NCBI RefSeq assembly: GCF_000208865.1
Contig: NC_018395.1
Location: 1,829,920 to 1,893,919, forward strand
DNA from: Neospora caninum Liverpool
Taxonomy: Eukaryota > Apicomplexa > Conoidasida > Eucoccidiorida > Sarcocystidae
Length of the DNA stretch: 64,000 nucleotides
Reading direction: 5' to 3'
Shown here: piece after piece, positions 1-12,067 of the stretch
How the letters are laid out: each line of letters starts with the position of its first letter
Numbering within the stretch: the stretch's first letter is position 1
Made by a program: the position numbers and the translations under genes
The notes under the pieces: model-generated
Told to the model about the DNA's origin: nothing
The model's database searches: none
What the model saw: the letters and a program-made list of their open reading frames with translations, nothing else

Positions 1-3000
1 GGGGACTGACAGGTTTAGCCGCAGAGGTGGGGAGAGAGGAGAGCGAGCGATGCTTGGAAACGGTGCAGGAAGTGGAGATTCCTCGAGCTCCTCCAGTGAC
101 GAGAGCGGCGACGGTTCGAGCGACGGGTCTTCCGCCGAAAAAAGTGGCAGTACGACTGAGACAGAGAGCGACGAGAAAGAGAGAGTCGGCGAGAGAAGGC
201 GCGACGGCTTCGGAAGAGAAGAAAGGGAAGGCAGAAATCTGACGGGGGCTGCGAGAAGAAGGCGACTGCTGCGTGGCAGCTCCTCGTCCAGTGATGAGGA
301 GTCCCCAAATGAACAGCCTAGCGAAGGCAGACGATCCAACGTGCCTCCTTCCTCTTCCACTTCCCCAGCTGTCTCGAGCCGGAGACAGGGAGAGACACCG
401 TGCGCGGCGGGACGAAGAGAGCGAGAAGTCCCGACCCTCGGAGGCTGGCCTCGAATCTTTCGTCGTCCAGAAGAACAATCGAGCGCGTCTTCCTCTTCTT
501 CCTCTTCTTCTTCCCCCCCGGGTTCTTCTGCGAGTAGTGGGGGGGCGAGCAGAGAGGCGGGTGGCCGCGGCCGCGAGGCGGCTGAGCGTGAAGACGCGGA
601 GGAGAGGAGAAGAAGAATTCGTCTCGCGGTCTCGGCAGCAGTCTCGGGTGCAACGTCGGCAGACGCAGGCGGCGCAGGTGTCTCGCGCAGAAATGTGTCC
701 TCGCAGGGCGGCGTGCAGAGACACTTCGCCATTCCGCCGCTTCCGCCGCGCGCAGGCGCCGCTTCGTCAGAGAGCCGCGACAGGCAGAGAGAGGAAGGGC
801 GCGGAGACAGTCGCTCGATCTTTGGCGCGAACAACCTCGTGCGCGTCGAAAATCCCCGCCGGCAAACTTCCGCTGAGGGCGAGGACGGCGAGGTCGGCTG
901 CGACGGGCGAGACAGGCTTGGAGAGAGAAGTGAGAGAACAGACACCGCCAGCGACCGCAGGGAAGACGGTAGGAGCCTGCGAGCAGTCTCACATGCAGAC
1001 TCGCATGCAGCGCAGAGGCGAGCGCGAAGGAGCGTTTCCTCTTCTTCCGAGGAGGCGAGCCTCGAGAGAACCTGCACTGCGAGAAAGCGCCGTAGGTCGG
1101 TCGCGGAGGAGTCTTCAGAAGACGATTGCAGCGGCGATCGTCTTCGGCAGCTGTTTTCGGAGCGCGTGAAAAAGCAAAGACCGTCCTCCGAGTTGCGAAG
1201 GACGGAAATGCACGCGCCGGATGCGTGTCTCTATTCTGGCGGTCTGCCTGCTGCCGCGTATCCTCATTCAAACGGATCGGCCTCGATCTCCGTCGCCATC
1301 CGGAGCGAAGACTCTGGGGTGTACTTGCACCTCACGGCGATTGCGCCGAGTTCCGTCTCTCCGTCGTTCGAGGTCAGGCCCTCTCGCCGAGTCGCCGCCG
1401 CGTTCGCGGAGGGGAGGCTGAACTTCCAGCTTCAGTACTTTCCTCTCCGATCTGTGAAGACGAAGGAAGGGACAGAAGACTCGAGAGAAGGCGCAACTGC
1501 CAAGTGCGCAGCAGCGCCTCGTGCGGACGCAGAGAAGGACGGCCGGCAGAGAGCGGAGGAGCAGCGCGAGTCCGAGGAGGCGACTTCGATGCGCTCTTCT
1601 TCCGCCTCGCCTTGGGCTCCGTCAAGGGCGCGGGAAAGTGGAGGGAAAGAGGAACCGGCGGACAGAAACGCTGTCGCGGCCAGCGGGGTTCAGTGCCTGG
1701 TGAGTCGCTCGTTTTGTCGCGTTTGTGTGTCTCTGTCAAAAATGTCTCAGAGCGAGGAGGAGAGCAGCACGCCAGGCAGCACGAAGACAGGAGGGACTCA
1801 GAAGGCCCAACCCAACGGTCGCTCCAACCACGAGAGAGACGCGCGAGACGAAAAACAGACGCCGAGCGGGAGAAAACCCGTCTCGGAACAACACATCTTT
1901 GCAAACTCTCGACCCGTCGACGCAGAGCCACACACAGAACAACTCTAAACTTTCGCAGATAGAAGTGTATCTATCTATGAATGAACATGTGGCTATATGC
2001 ATGTGGCGATGTCCCTGTAGTTGTGTATCCGTGCATATACCTGTATGCCATCATGTGTAGATGATACTGTGCATGTTTACATACAGAGGCAGGCGTGTCT
2101 GTTATTGGATACGTTCACGTGTGGACGCGTCGCTCGTTTCGCATTTCCGGCGTTTTTTGTCTCTCAGCCGGTGGCCGTGGCTCTCGATCGCGCGCCAGAG
2201 ACGGGCCGTCTCCGCCTGCGAGGTTCGTGCCGCGTAGGAGGATTAGACCCTGCGCTCGCGTACCGTTTTACTCTTCAAGCTCTCAAGCGGCGACCGGCTA
2301 GAGAAGTCGAAACGCGTGGAACGCCCGCGTCTTCTCGCTCTTCCTCGCCGTCTCCCTCTCCTGGCGCTTCCAGTTCTTCGTCGCCCTCGCCTTCGGTGAC
2401 TGCCCACGATTTGGCGGATGCCGTGCTAATGCAGAGACTGTCCCCTGCGGTGTGGGGTGTCTCCGAAGTGTCTCTCTTTCTCCAGTCCCTCCTCGTCCCT
2501 GGCCTCGCCGCAGCTGGCGAGGCGTGCGGGCTCGACGGCTTGGGTCTCCTGGAGCTGCGCGAGGAAGATCTTACAGGTCTCGGCGTTCAAGTGAGCGCAT
2601 TCGCGAAAAACCTTTGGAAAAGGAGGGAAACACAGAGAAAGAGACACACGTTGCTGGCTTCCCGCACGCTGTCTCTTTTATGCTCTCTGTCGACCTTTCT
2701 GGGCGGGTCTCGCCAGCAGTCAGAGGAAAAGGAAAAACCACAGACACGAAAGATACACATCGTACACCTATAAAGGATACAAATGTATAAGCATATAGGT
2801 ATCTCATCCATAACTACACGTTTGTGGCGTGTCGCTAGGAAACGATATCCACATGAGCAGCTCTGAGCAGCACTGCTTTGCATGCGAGCCCATTTCTACG
2901 GGTTACGGGTTTGCACCGCCGCTGCAAGTGGTTTGCCGCTCTGTTCTCGCAGGCACCTTTCTTGAGACGGCGGGTGTTGGAGGCGCTGCGCCGGTTGACG

Positions 3001-3135
3001 GGAGAAGCTGAAGCTGGGAAAGCGACGAGAGGAGACGCAGGAGAAGGACGCCTCGAGACAGCAGAGCACACTGTCAAGAAAGAGACAGAGGCAAGCAGGC
3101 GAGAAGAAAGAGAGAGACGCGACTCACGAGGATAA
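1..3135 (+). CDS. SAM-domain protein, low complexity, 5' end outside window
   Basis: Partial gene; the frame is open from base 2, so the start lies upstream. Model: exon to 1699, exon 2168-2590, exon 2953-3135, with donors GTGAGT and GTGAGC, acceptors after pyrimidine tracts, and phase 0 at both junctions. The first exon is a Ser/Arg/Glu-rich disordered region. The second and third join to give a sterile alpha motif: WGVSEVSLFL, then LLELREEDLTGLGVQ, closed by the helix LRRRVLEALRRL after the splice. SAM domains mediate protein or RNA contacts, but the partner cannot be read from sequence. The C-terminal tail is charged (KKETEASRREERERR). The exon chain is well supported; the function is not. 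Other domains may lie upstream of the window. Confidence 0.72.
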
Positions 3136-4604
3136 ACTCTGGTCTACAGCGCCAGGCGCGCGCAGCGTTGCTCTTCCGTTTCTCTCTCTTCGTCGACACG
3201 CCCTTCACGAAACGAAGAAACAAACCCCCTCCGCCCCAACCCACTTCCTCTCATCTCTCCAAGAACGCTTGTCATCCGCTCCTCCCAAGCACATAAATCA
3301 ATATACATTTATATATAAACAGACCGATATATACACGTGTGTGTATATATAAGTGAAGACGGATGTAGATACGTAATGGTACAAACATATACATATATTA
3401 TGTTGATAGGGCAGAGAGTGAAGTGTAAATAAGAGTTGTCTTGTTGAGGTTCCCGCGTTTCTCTGCGTGAAGACACGTTTCCCGTCTTTTTCGTCACGAC
3501 TGCTCGCGTCTCTCTACACTTTGTACGCCCTTTTTCACTCTTCTGCCTGGCATGACGTGCGCGGTCTGCCGGCCGTCTTTCTTGGAAAATTCCCCGTTCT
3601 TGGTCCTCGCAGTTTGGGTCTCTGCGAATCCGACACTCTTTCTCTGTTTTCACCATTGCGGAAAAGGAAAGCGGAGGAAACGATAAGCCAACCCCGCAAG
3701 TCAACCCTCGAGCGGCTCTGACACTCCTCCAGAAGACACGTGCATACGTTTTTCTCGCCAGGTCTAAACATATGTATGTACGTATAATTTTTCTCAGTCT
3801 CTCTTAAGCTTTACCTCACTCAGCCTCCGTCAAACTGGATCTCTCAATCTCCATCCCTCTTGAGAAAAACGAGAAAAGGCGACACGGCCCTTCGACTCAC
3901 CAAGCACCTCCACACTCTCCTTTCACCATCCTCCACGTACAGTCATCTGGTACTGGCGCGAAAGTAGAAATATCCATCATGCAACCGCGGATAGATTAAT
4001 ACGTATATCTATCAGATATGCATTTTTATCTATGTCCATTCAGGTGGATACATGTATATGTACAGATTTACGTTTTACTGTGCGGGAGAGATTGCGGCAT
4101 GTGCGAGGTCGGAAGTGAGACTCCGGTGCGGATATATGTGGACGGGACGCGCCAAGTGACAAGTGGCGGAGCTTGTGGTGGGTGAAGGTTTCCAGTGTTT
4201 TCTGCGGGTTCTCGCTACCGGCTACGTTTTCTCTGCGTTCTTTTCGTGTTTCTGTCCCCTGTGCGCCTCATCTGAGGAGCGGCGCGGCCTCGGCTGTATG
4301 CAAGAGACGCTGAGACGCTCCCCGCACAGAGAAAGAGAAGAGAAAAACTTCAATGCTGCTTCGTGTCCTCACGACAGAGAAACACACGAGAGAGCTTGAG
4401 AGGTGAAGAGCCGGTTCGCGAAGTCTCCACTTTCGCCGAGAAACGACACAAAAAACGCTTTCGCACGCTCTAGCCCTCGTTTTGGAATCAAAGACAACTG
4501 AGACGCCAGCCCACAGCTCAACACGCAGCCCCTTCCACAAACGTCCACGAATCTTGCGAAGCGCGAGAAGAGTGTGTGCTTCAGTTCTCGACAGGAGGCT
4601 CTCT
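3136..4604. other. intergenic, convergent 3' ends
   Basis: Lies between the 3' ends of the SAM-domain gene (+) and the eL30 gene (-). It holds pyrimidine-rich and TA-rich DNA and presumably both 3' UTRs. I see no coding signal or RNA gene. Confidence 0.5.
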
Positions 4605-4837
4605 TTACTCGACAGAACGGATGATGTCGGAGTCACCGGGGTCCGTGACAGCGAGGCAACTCACACGGAAGAGCTTGCCGCACGCAGTGCCGAGCTCGTT
4701 GTTGTCTGAAAAGAACGCACACATCTACGCGCGAAAGTAACTTCGCAAACCCGAGAAACATACAACGCACCTGGAATCCCCACTCACATTCCGCTCTCTC
4801 TCACCGGAGATACACACTTAGACAGTGTACAGGGATA

Positions 4838-4876
<39 letters not shown>

Positions 4877-6597
4877 ATATATATATATATATATATATGT
4901 GGAAGCATGAAGGCGACGCACACCTCTGAAGAGAACAACCGTTCACGAGACACTCCTCTGGATCCTGGGTCTTTTATTTACAGATATAGATATTTATCTA
5001 TGCATGCAGATTGATAGTACACACATATGGCTTGTATCTATATAGTTTTCCATACGCCCGCCCCCCCCCCCCCAAACACGGAGACGCAGAGAGAGACGAA
5101 AAGGAGGCGAGAGAAAAGGAGGGGGGAAACCGGACGAGGGCAGAGACGCACATCTGCGTCACCGATTTTGAAACGCACGAGAGAATCGACACTTCCAACG
5201 CAAATTTCACGCGCGGAATACAAAGCATGAGTAGCTGGGATATGTGCAAAGCGAATCAGAACGGTTTCGCTGGTCAGGATTTACTCACCTCCATGGTAGT
5301 GGTGCACACCGCACTTGGAGAGCATGGCGTAGTATTCGATCTCAGACTTGCGGAGAGCGGGGCAATTGTTGCTGATGATGATGAGCTTCGCTGCAGACAC
5401 AGACAGAAACCAGGAAGAAGATGGAGAGACGCAGGGGGAGACAAGAGTCGAGCAGGCTCACCTATTCAGAGCCCAAACTGTTTTTTCCCCGCATAGAGAG
5501 AGAGAGGAGCGGAGCGAAAAAGGCGTGAAGGGGGCGTGCCTCGCGCGGTGCATCTCCCTCATCTTTGTCTTTTTGTCTTTCTCTTTTCCTTTCTGTCTTT
5601 CTCTTTTCCTTTCTGTCTTTCTCCTTTCCTTTCTGTCTTTCTCCTTTCCTTTCTGTCTTTCTCCTTTCCTTTCTGTCTTTCTCTTTGTCTTTCGGTCTTT
5701 CTCTTTTCCTTTCTGTCTCTCTCTAGGTCACGGGGACCAACAGCGCTCCCGTCAGCATCCACACCAGCAGAAAAACCCAAAGAGCTGGATTTCCACTCCT
5801 CGGCGATGACCCAAACAGCGGCGCCACTGTGCTCCCTCTGTTCTTCTTTGCTCTCTCCACTCTCTGGAAAGAGAAAAGCGGTACTCTCGTCTCAGAGGAA
5901 AAGATTTCTCTCCCCCTCGTCAGTCATGACCAGAGAGGCGGAGAGAGCGGCACCGCAAGAGGGCGCATGGAAACGGAAGTCACACGCCTTCCTCGTAGTG
6001 TATGTGCTGGGTAGCTCGCAATGAAAACTTCGAGAGGATGTTGGAATATCCAGACAGTGAAGAGCATCCCCGAAGGAATGGAAACAACTTAGAGCAAGTC
6101 GAGAAAGAGAGAAGGAACGAGAGGGAAGGGGTATCGATCTCTTTCCTCCCGCTGGCGTTGCTGGCAACGGGGGGGGGGGGGGGGGGAAAAACGGGAGATG
6201 CGGCGGAGAAGGGGAGTTCGCTGGAATCCACAAAGAGATGAGAATTCCTTTTTCCTTCGAAGAGTCGCTTTTTACAGAAATTTTCCTCTCGCCGCGGTTT
6301 TCCGCTCAGCCGCTGGCCCCCCCCCCACACAGGGCGGCGCCTCGCTGGGAGGTCTTCTCCCTTCCTTTCTCTCTCTCTCCTCCTCTCTCTTTTTCCGTAG
6401 TTCCTTCTCGCTCTTTTGCCTGGCTTCCGTTCCCTCCAAATCGACGATTTCCTGCGACCTCCTCTCTCCTCACCTTTTCCGGTGCGGAGCGCGTGGATGG
6501 CCGTCTTGCACCCGAGGTTGACCTTGCCACTCTTCATGACCAGCTGGAGGCGAGAGTTAATCCCCTCACTCCCGGACTTCTTCGCTTTCTTCGCCAT
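4605..6597 (-). CDS. RPL30: 60S ribosomal protein L30 (eL30)
   Basis: Complete three-exon gene: 6474-6597, 5289-5390, 4605-4705 (327 nt, 108 residues), all junctions GT-AG and in phase. The product begins [20 protein letters not shown] and carries family blocks [40 protein letters not shown] and [18 protein letters not shown], ending in [12 protein letters not shown]. Length and ends match eL30 of other eukaryotes. It is a cytosolic large-subunit protein of the L7Ae/L30e fold. The first intron (about 1.1 kb) contains a 20-nt pyrimidine minisatellite. Two motifs typical of Toxoplasma ribosomal-protein promoters lie 360-405 nt upstream of the start. Nothing is missing or truncated. Confidence 0.97.
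4839..4898. repeat. (TATC)n/(TA)n microsatellite
   Basis: About nine TATC units run into about twelve TA units, within intron 2 of the eL30 gene. A simple length-variable repeat. Confidence 0.9.
5571..5722. repeat. 20-nt pyrimidine minisatellite in eL30 intron 1
   Basis: Seven to eight copies of a roughly 20-nt all-pyrimidine unit, TTTCTGTCTTTCTCCTTTCC, with C/T variation. On the transcribed (minus) strand it is a purine tract, so it could form a triplex or serve as a splicing-enhancer-like array. It creates spurious K/E/R-rich open frames on the minus strand. A C13 run lies nearby at 5061-5073 and a G18 run at 6169-6186. Confidence 0.85.
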
Positions 6598-6957
6598 TTT
6601 GGAGAAAAAAAGAAACAGGAAAAGCGCGAAACTGACGGGCCTCGAGTCCCCTGTCCAACGCCTCGCGAGAAACCGAAAAGAAAGTGAACAAAAGAGCCAA
6701 CAGGCGGCAAACTCGGGGAAGGAGATGCGGAACCCGTTGAGAAAACAGGGTGTACATACACCGCGCTCTCTCGATGCCGTGTCTCCCCGCTCTTCCCCTC
6801 TTTCGCCCGTCGAAAAAAAGCAAACATGCGGGGCACTCCGGGGTTTTCGCTCTAAAAGCCGAACTAAAAAGGACCGAGCGAGCAGCTACAGGATTTTTTT
6901 CTCTCCAAACGGTAGCTGCTCGCCTAATAAAGCGCGGCGTCGCAAGTTTTGAGGATA

Positions 6958-6972
6958 CCGAATATAAACCGA
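6958..6972 (-). promoter_or_regulatory. TRP-1-like ribosomal-protein promoter element of eL30
   Basis: The minus strand reads TCGGTTTATATTCGG. It differs at one base from the TRP-1 element I remember for Toxoplasma ribosomal-protein promoters (TCGGCTTATATTCGG), and lies about 360 nt upstream of the eL30 start codon in the expected orientation. The match is seen; the functional assignment rests on recalled literature. Confidence 0.7.
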
Positions 6973-6994
6973 ATCGCAGATACGGGCACGAATC

Positions 6995-7002
6995 TGCATG
7001 CA
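6995..7002. promoter_or_regulatory. TRP-2-like element (TGCATGCA)
   Basis: Palindromic TGCATGCA just upstream of the TRP-1-like site. It fits the recalled TRP-2 consensus YGCATGCR, a core also bound by some ApiAP2 factors. Finding it next to TRP-1 ahead of a ribosomal gene makes a regulatory role likely. Confidence 0.6.
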
Positions 7003-7973
7003 TGTTTAGAAGGCACGCTCGCGGGACCTCGAGACACACACTCGAAGGCGGCTGGGTCATCGACCAAACCGCGAGCGCGCGAAAGATTAGGCGAGAGGAG
7101 GAGTTTCGGAGGAAGCGAAAATGAAGAACAAAGGTTCACAGCAAATGGAGTTTGGCCTTCAAACACGGTTATGTTCAGAGAAAGGGCGGTCTCCGCTTCC
7201 CGCTCTGGACAGCGCGCAAAGTGCTCCACGAGCTCCAGCGTCGAGGTGTGTTGGCGAGTCGCAAGGTTGCTTACGCGTCGTCTCGATACTGAAACCGATT
7301 TGCAGCAGAAAGATTTTAGGCAGGCGAGAAAAGCACGAAAGGAGTTGTGTCTTGTTTTGCTTGAGGTGTGCTGTGGCGTTTTCTTCGTGCAGGAAACAGG
7401 CCGCATGCTGGAGACACGAGGGAAAACCTCGAACCCGGAGTGAGGCGTCCGCTGTGTTAGACGCCGAACACAGAAAAAAAATTGGGTTTTTCGAGGCAGA
7501 AGAGCCGTATACACAGTTCGCTGACCACATGAGAAAAACCACGCTCAAGGAGTCAACGCCCCGTAGATCGCGAGGGGTCTGACACGCTTTCGTGGTCTGT
7601 TCCGTTGGCCTTGGCTCGTGTCGACGTCGAGAAGGCGTAGAAAACGCACGGCAAAACGCAGTGAAGTGCGCGCGACGACGCGCTCTCTCGACCTCTGGTC
7701 TTCTGCGGGGTCTCCAGGTGTACGTACAGCCGCACGGGAACGGAAAGGGGAGGCCGGCAGCTTCTTCCCCTGGCTCGGCACGTGTTTTTCGCGGTCATTT
7801 TGCGTGGCTGCTTCGGACAGAGGGCGCCGCCGGTGCCCTCTGAAAAGGCGAGAGAGCGAGACAAAATGACACAGAGGAGAGAGAAGAGAGAAAGGTGAGG
7901 CGAGTCGTCCTCTCGACTCGCGCACGCCCTTTGTGTGTCTCCTGTGTCTCATGAACCAAAGTGAGGATTCGCC

Positions 7974-10900
7974 ATGAGCATCGAAGGAAGTCCACGGCCG
8001 AGCGGGACCGGTGGAGACCCGTCTTTTCGTCTCTCCGATCCAAACGCGTTCCTTCCTTTCCCTTCGCCTGTGCTGGGGTCTTCGTCTTCTCTTCCTCCCG
8101 GCTTTTCTGCGTCTTCTCTCGAGGCCTCCTCGCTGTACACCAACTGTCCACCTTCAACCTTTGATGCTCTCCAACCCTGGAAATCGCCTTCCTCCCCTTC
8201 GCCAGAGTCGTCTCCGTCTCTACCTCCTGCATCCCCCTCCTTGGCGCCTACCTCCTTTTCCTCTCCCTTTCCGTCCACCTTGCCCCCGGCCACCTTTCCC
8301 CCGTGTACAGTCCCTTCGATCATTTCTGCTTCTCCGTCTTCTACTTCTTCTCCCTTTGCTCCGTCTACGTTTTCTTCTTCGGCCTCTCGTCCTGCCTCTG
8401 ATGTCTCTCCTTCGTTGGAGTTTTCCTCTTCGGTCTTCTCGTCCGCCTCCGTACTGTCGTCGGAAGTTCCTCGCCCCGACGCGTCTTCCTGTCCCTCGTC
8501 GTCTGGTCCGGAGCGAACGACTTGTCTCCCCGCGCGCGACTCTTCTCTTCCGACCATCCCTCCGCCGCCTCCGCCCTCGTTTTCTTTCTTCCTGCCGTCT
8601 TCTCCGCCCTCCTTGCGCTTCTTCGCAGGCCTTCAGCACGGCACCGGCGCGTGCTCAGAACAGAACGCGTCGGGGCGGCTTCTCTCTCGCTCTCCTCCCT
8701 CGCCCTCCGACCGTGGCGAAGGCGAAGAGCGACAGGGCGGGGGCGGATCGAGGAGCCTGACGGGGAGAGAGAGACACGCGTGGTTGACTGGCGAAGGCTG
8801 TGAGGAAGAAGACGCGGACCCGCTTCTCTCTTCGTTCGAGGAGCTGGAAGAAGGCGTTCCGTTTCCTCTCCCGTTCTGCGCGCCTCCCGAGTTTCTCTGG
8901 CACAAGCCTAGCGACTCCTCGGAAGGCTTCTGGGGAGATGGCGGCGACCAGGAAGCAGACCAGTTCCCCTCTCTCTTCCGCGGAGACCCTCAGGTGTACA
9001 GACACCTGCTGCATCTGCACTTTGGACAGGGGCAGGTGGGTCGGCCCGCGGTCAGAAAGAGCGCAGGACGTACATGCGAGATAGCGGAAACGCATGGGCG
9101 ACATGCAGCGAAGAAAGCGGAACCAAGAACGAACGCGGGAGAGCAAGACACGGACAGAGAGGACTGGCGGGCGAGAAGAAAGGAGCAAGTCCGCGTCAAA
9201 CCCACCAGAGAGATGGAGCGCTGCGATGAGAGCCTCAGCAGACAGAGGGAGAGGGAGAAGAGAAAGTCGAAAACGAGGCTGCAAGAAACGAAAGGAGAGA
9301 GAGGAGAGAAACTAGGTGCAAAGGGGGCGGAGCAATGCAGATCGCTGGCTCGGGCAAAGGGGAGGGAATTTGCCAAGATGAAAACGCATGGCGACCAAAG
9401 AGGGGAGACTCCTCCTTCTCTGTTCTTCCGCTCTATGTGCTCTCGCCGTCTGTCGGTTCCTTCCTTTCTTCCCACCTCTGCATCGTCTTGAGGGGTTCCC
9501 CTTGAGTTTCCCGCTCCCCACCGAGCATCCGTCTCCATCCGTCGCTCTTCTTCTCTGTCTTCGTTCCGGACTGGTTCCCTCTCTTTTCCGACTTGCGTTT
9601 CTCCTCGATCTCTTGGACGTTTTCGCGTCTTCTCGTTTCCCTTCAGGCCGCCTCTGCGTCGCCGCAGGCAAAAGGTGCGCTGGCCTCTAATCGCGGCGGC
9701 GCCGAGGAGTCCCTAGTGCCCGCCGACCTCCAGGACGAGTACCTGGCTTTCGCCCCTGCTCCGTTTGCTGCCGCGTTTCTCTCGCCGGCGACGTTTCGGG
9801 AACGCGCAGGCAAAATCGCACACGCCATCGCGGAGCTCGCCGTCCCGCCGCCCCCCCAGCCTCTCCCCTTGCGCCTGAACAAGTTCATTTCCTTCGCCAA
9901 GAAGCTCTCGACTGAGCGAGGCGAACGCCGAGCAGAAGAAACACAAGGCAGAGACGGCAGAGAAGACCGAGACGCGAGGAGGGCCCCGGGACAGAGCGTC
10001 GCCAGCGAGGAGACAGGTCCCCGCGCAAATCAAACACACCGCCGATCGCCTTCCGCCGCTTCTAGTCATTCCTCGTCATCCCCCTCCTCTTGCGTAACTT
10101 CTTCCTCTTCTTCCTCGTGCGTAACTTCTTCCTCTTTATCTCCTTCCTCTTTTGATTCGTGTTTGTCCGGGTATTTCGCGTTTTTCTTGAGTGCGGGAGT
10201 GAGGGTGCCTTCGATAGAGGAGGCGGTGGCGTGGAGCGTGGCGCGGGAGCTCGGCGACTGGCCCGAGACGCTCGACGCCTCGGTGCGGAGGAGTTTGGAG
10301 GAGGCGCTACGACACAGTCGCGCGCGGCGCTTCAACCGCTTTTCCTGTCGCGTGGCCTGGCCGCCGCTCCCCCCGCTGTGTCCGTACAGCGAAGGCAATC
10401 TGTGGGTTGCTTTCCGCGACGCCGTCGCCTTGGCCTCGTTTCGCAATGTCCAGGACCTCTTTCGCTCACGTTTCAGTCGGCAGGTGGATCTCCACAACTT
10501 TGCCTTGAATCAACACACCCTCCAGCAACGCGCACACCAGAAGAAGACTCAGGAGCGCCGGAGGCCGGCGGCCTCGGGAGAACACCCCAGCGCCTGTCCT
10601 GCCGACTCCCTGGGAATCGCGGCACTCGGCTCGGAAACTGCTCATCAAACCCATCCGAGTCGCCACGCTGCCTCTGTCTCCAGGTCGCCTGTCTGTGGGT
10701 CTTCTTCGTCCCCTGTTTCCTCTGGCGTGCGGGAGTCCGGTCCAGTGGCGCCGCCCGCGGCGTGTGACTCGAGTGAGTTTGTCGCTCCTAGCGAGGTGAT
10801 CCTTTCGGTGTCTTTCTACCACGCGAGTCGCGGCGCGAAGCTCGCCTCCTTCGACCTGCTCGCGTCCCAGACGCTCCTGCACCTTCGTCGGGCGCTGCTG

Positions 10901-12067
10901 GGCTGCTGCGAGGGCGAGGCGGAGCCGGGCGTCCCGCTCTTCCCGGCGAGTTGTTTCTTGATTGACGGCGTGTTGTATCCAGACACACAGTGCGCGGCGA
11001 GTGAAACCGAGTACGCGGAAATGCTCGCCGACCACCTGCGAGACACGGGAAAACTCGCCGTGAAGGAACGGATCTTTTTTCGAAGCCGCGACGACGGGAA
11101 AGAAGGAACAGCAAGAGACGAAGTGGGAGAGAGGAGGAAGGAAGCGGAGCGGAGTCGCCGACGCCAAGCGAGAGTGGAACGGAGAGGACGCATTCTGGAG
11201 AGAAGGGTGGAGAGGGTGATGGACAGAGAGAGGGGGGTAGCGAAAGAGAGGGAGGTATGGATCGTCGCAGTGCCGCCTGTGAAGCGCCTGGACGGTTTTC
11301 CTCGAAGGCAGGAAGAGAAGCGACGAAACAGACGCAGCGTGCGGGGCAGTGAAGAAGAGGGAGGATTTCGAGAGAGAGAGGACGGCGGATGGTGCGCGGG
11401 CTGGCCGGAAGAAGTCGACGGAGGCACAGGGGCCGGGGGGCGACGCCGGTGGACACCTGGAAGAGATCTAGGTGATTCAGAGGCGAGGGAGGGAGATGGA
11501 GACAGGACCAGAGAGTTTTGGCCCGGAGGCGAGGCACGCGGCGACCATTTGTCGGTCGAAGACAGCGACGAGGAGATGGTGCTCGAAGAAGAAGACGTTG
11601 TGATCATTCCCCAAGACGAAGCGGTTCTGGGCGACCTCGTGCTGCCTCTGCGCTCACCCGCGTGCTTCCTGCACCAAGGCACGTGCGAGCACCGCGTGGT
11701 GTTTTGGAACTTCCGGCAATTTGACCCGCGACGCGACTGTACGTACACTGCAGCGTATCCAGTGAGAACCTACAAGCCTGCCGGGAAGACGGTTGTGTGT
11801 CACGCGTGCGAGCAAAGCCTTGCTTCCAGAGGCGTCGTCAACAGCTTCCTCTGTGCGCTTCACAACCCCACGTACCTCTGTTCTGCGTGTTACCGGCTGC
11901 TCTTTGGAGACGGGCCGAGTTCGACCGCCACGCCGACGAGGCGAGCGGCAGGCAGGAAGCGCGACGGCCGCGAGGACCAGGAAAGCCCAGCGCTTGGCGG
12001 ATTAGGCAGAGAAGAAGAGGAAGACGATGAGCCTTTTGCCGTCCATTTCGACCTCTTTGACGGGTAG
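7974..12067 (+). CDS. SNAPC3: snRNA-activating protein complex subunit 3 (SNAP50)-like
   Basis: Two exons, 7974-9035 and 9647-12067 (1160 residues). The donor GTGGGT and the acceptor CTTCAG join in phase 0, and the ATG is preceded by an in-frame TGA. The signature lies in the second exon: PASCFLIDGVLYPD (about residue 790), then after a long insertion CFLHQGTCEHRVVFWNFR, DPRRDCTYTAAYPV, VVCHACEQSLA and FLCALHNPTYLCSACYRLLF (about residues 1025-1105). This is the SNAP50 zinc-binding C-terminal block with its Cys/His pairs. SNAPc binds the proximal element of snRNA promoters for Pol II and Pol III. The protein is about three times the length of the human subunit because of Ser-rich N-terminal and Arg/Glu-rich inserts. 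Family assignment is firm; exact intron use upstream of the core is less so. Confidence 0.88.

Larger units (their letters stand above)
6598..7973. other. divergent promoter region between eL30 and SNAPC3-like genes
   Basis: About 1.4 kb between two divergent start codons. It contains the eL30 promoter elements at 6958-7002; the rest presumably holds both 5' UTRs. Short open frames here overlap each other in several phases and show no protein family. Confidence 0.5.

Noticed and set aside
5559..5780. Lys/Glu/Arg-rich minus-strand frame within the eL30 gene
   Set aside because: It is the 20-nt pyrimidine minisatellite in intron 1, read on the complementary strand.
10066..11748. Antisense frames over the SNAPC3-like exon
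   Set aside because: Long open antisense frames are expected in GC-rich coccidian coding DNA; they carry no family motif.
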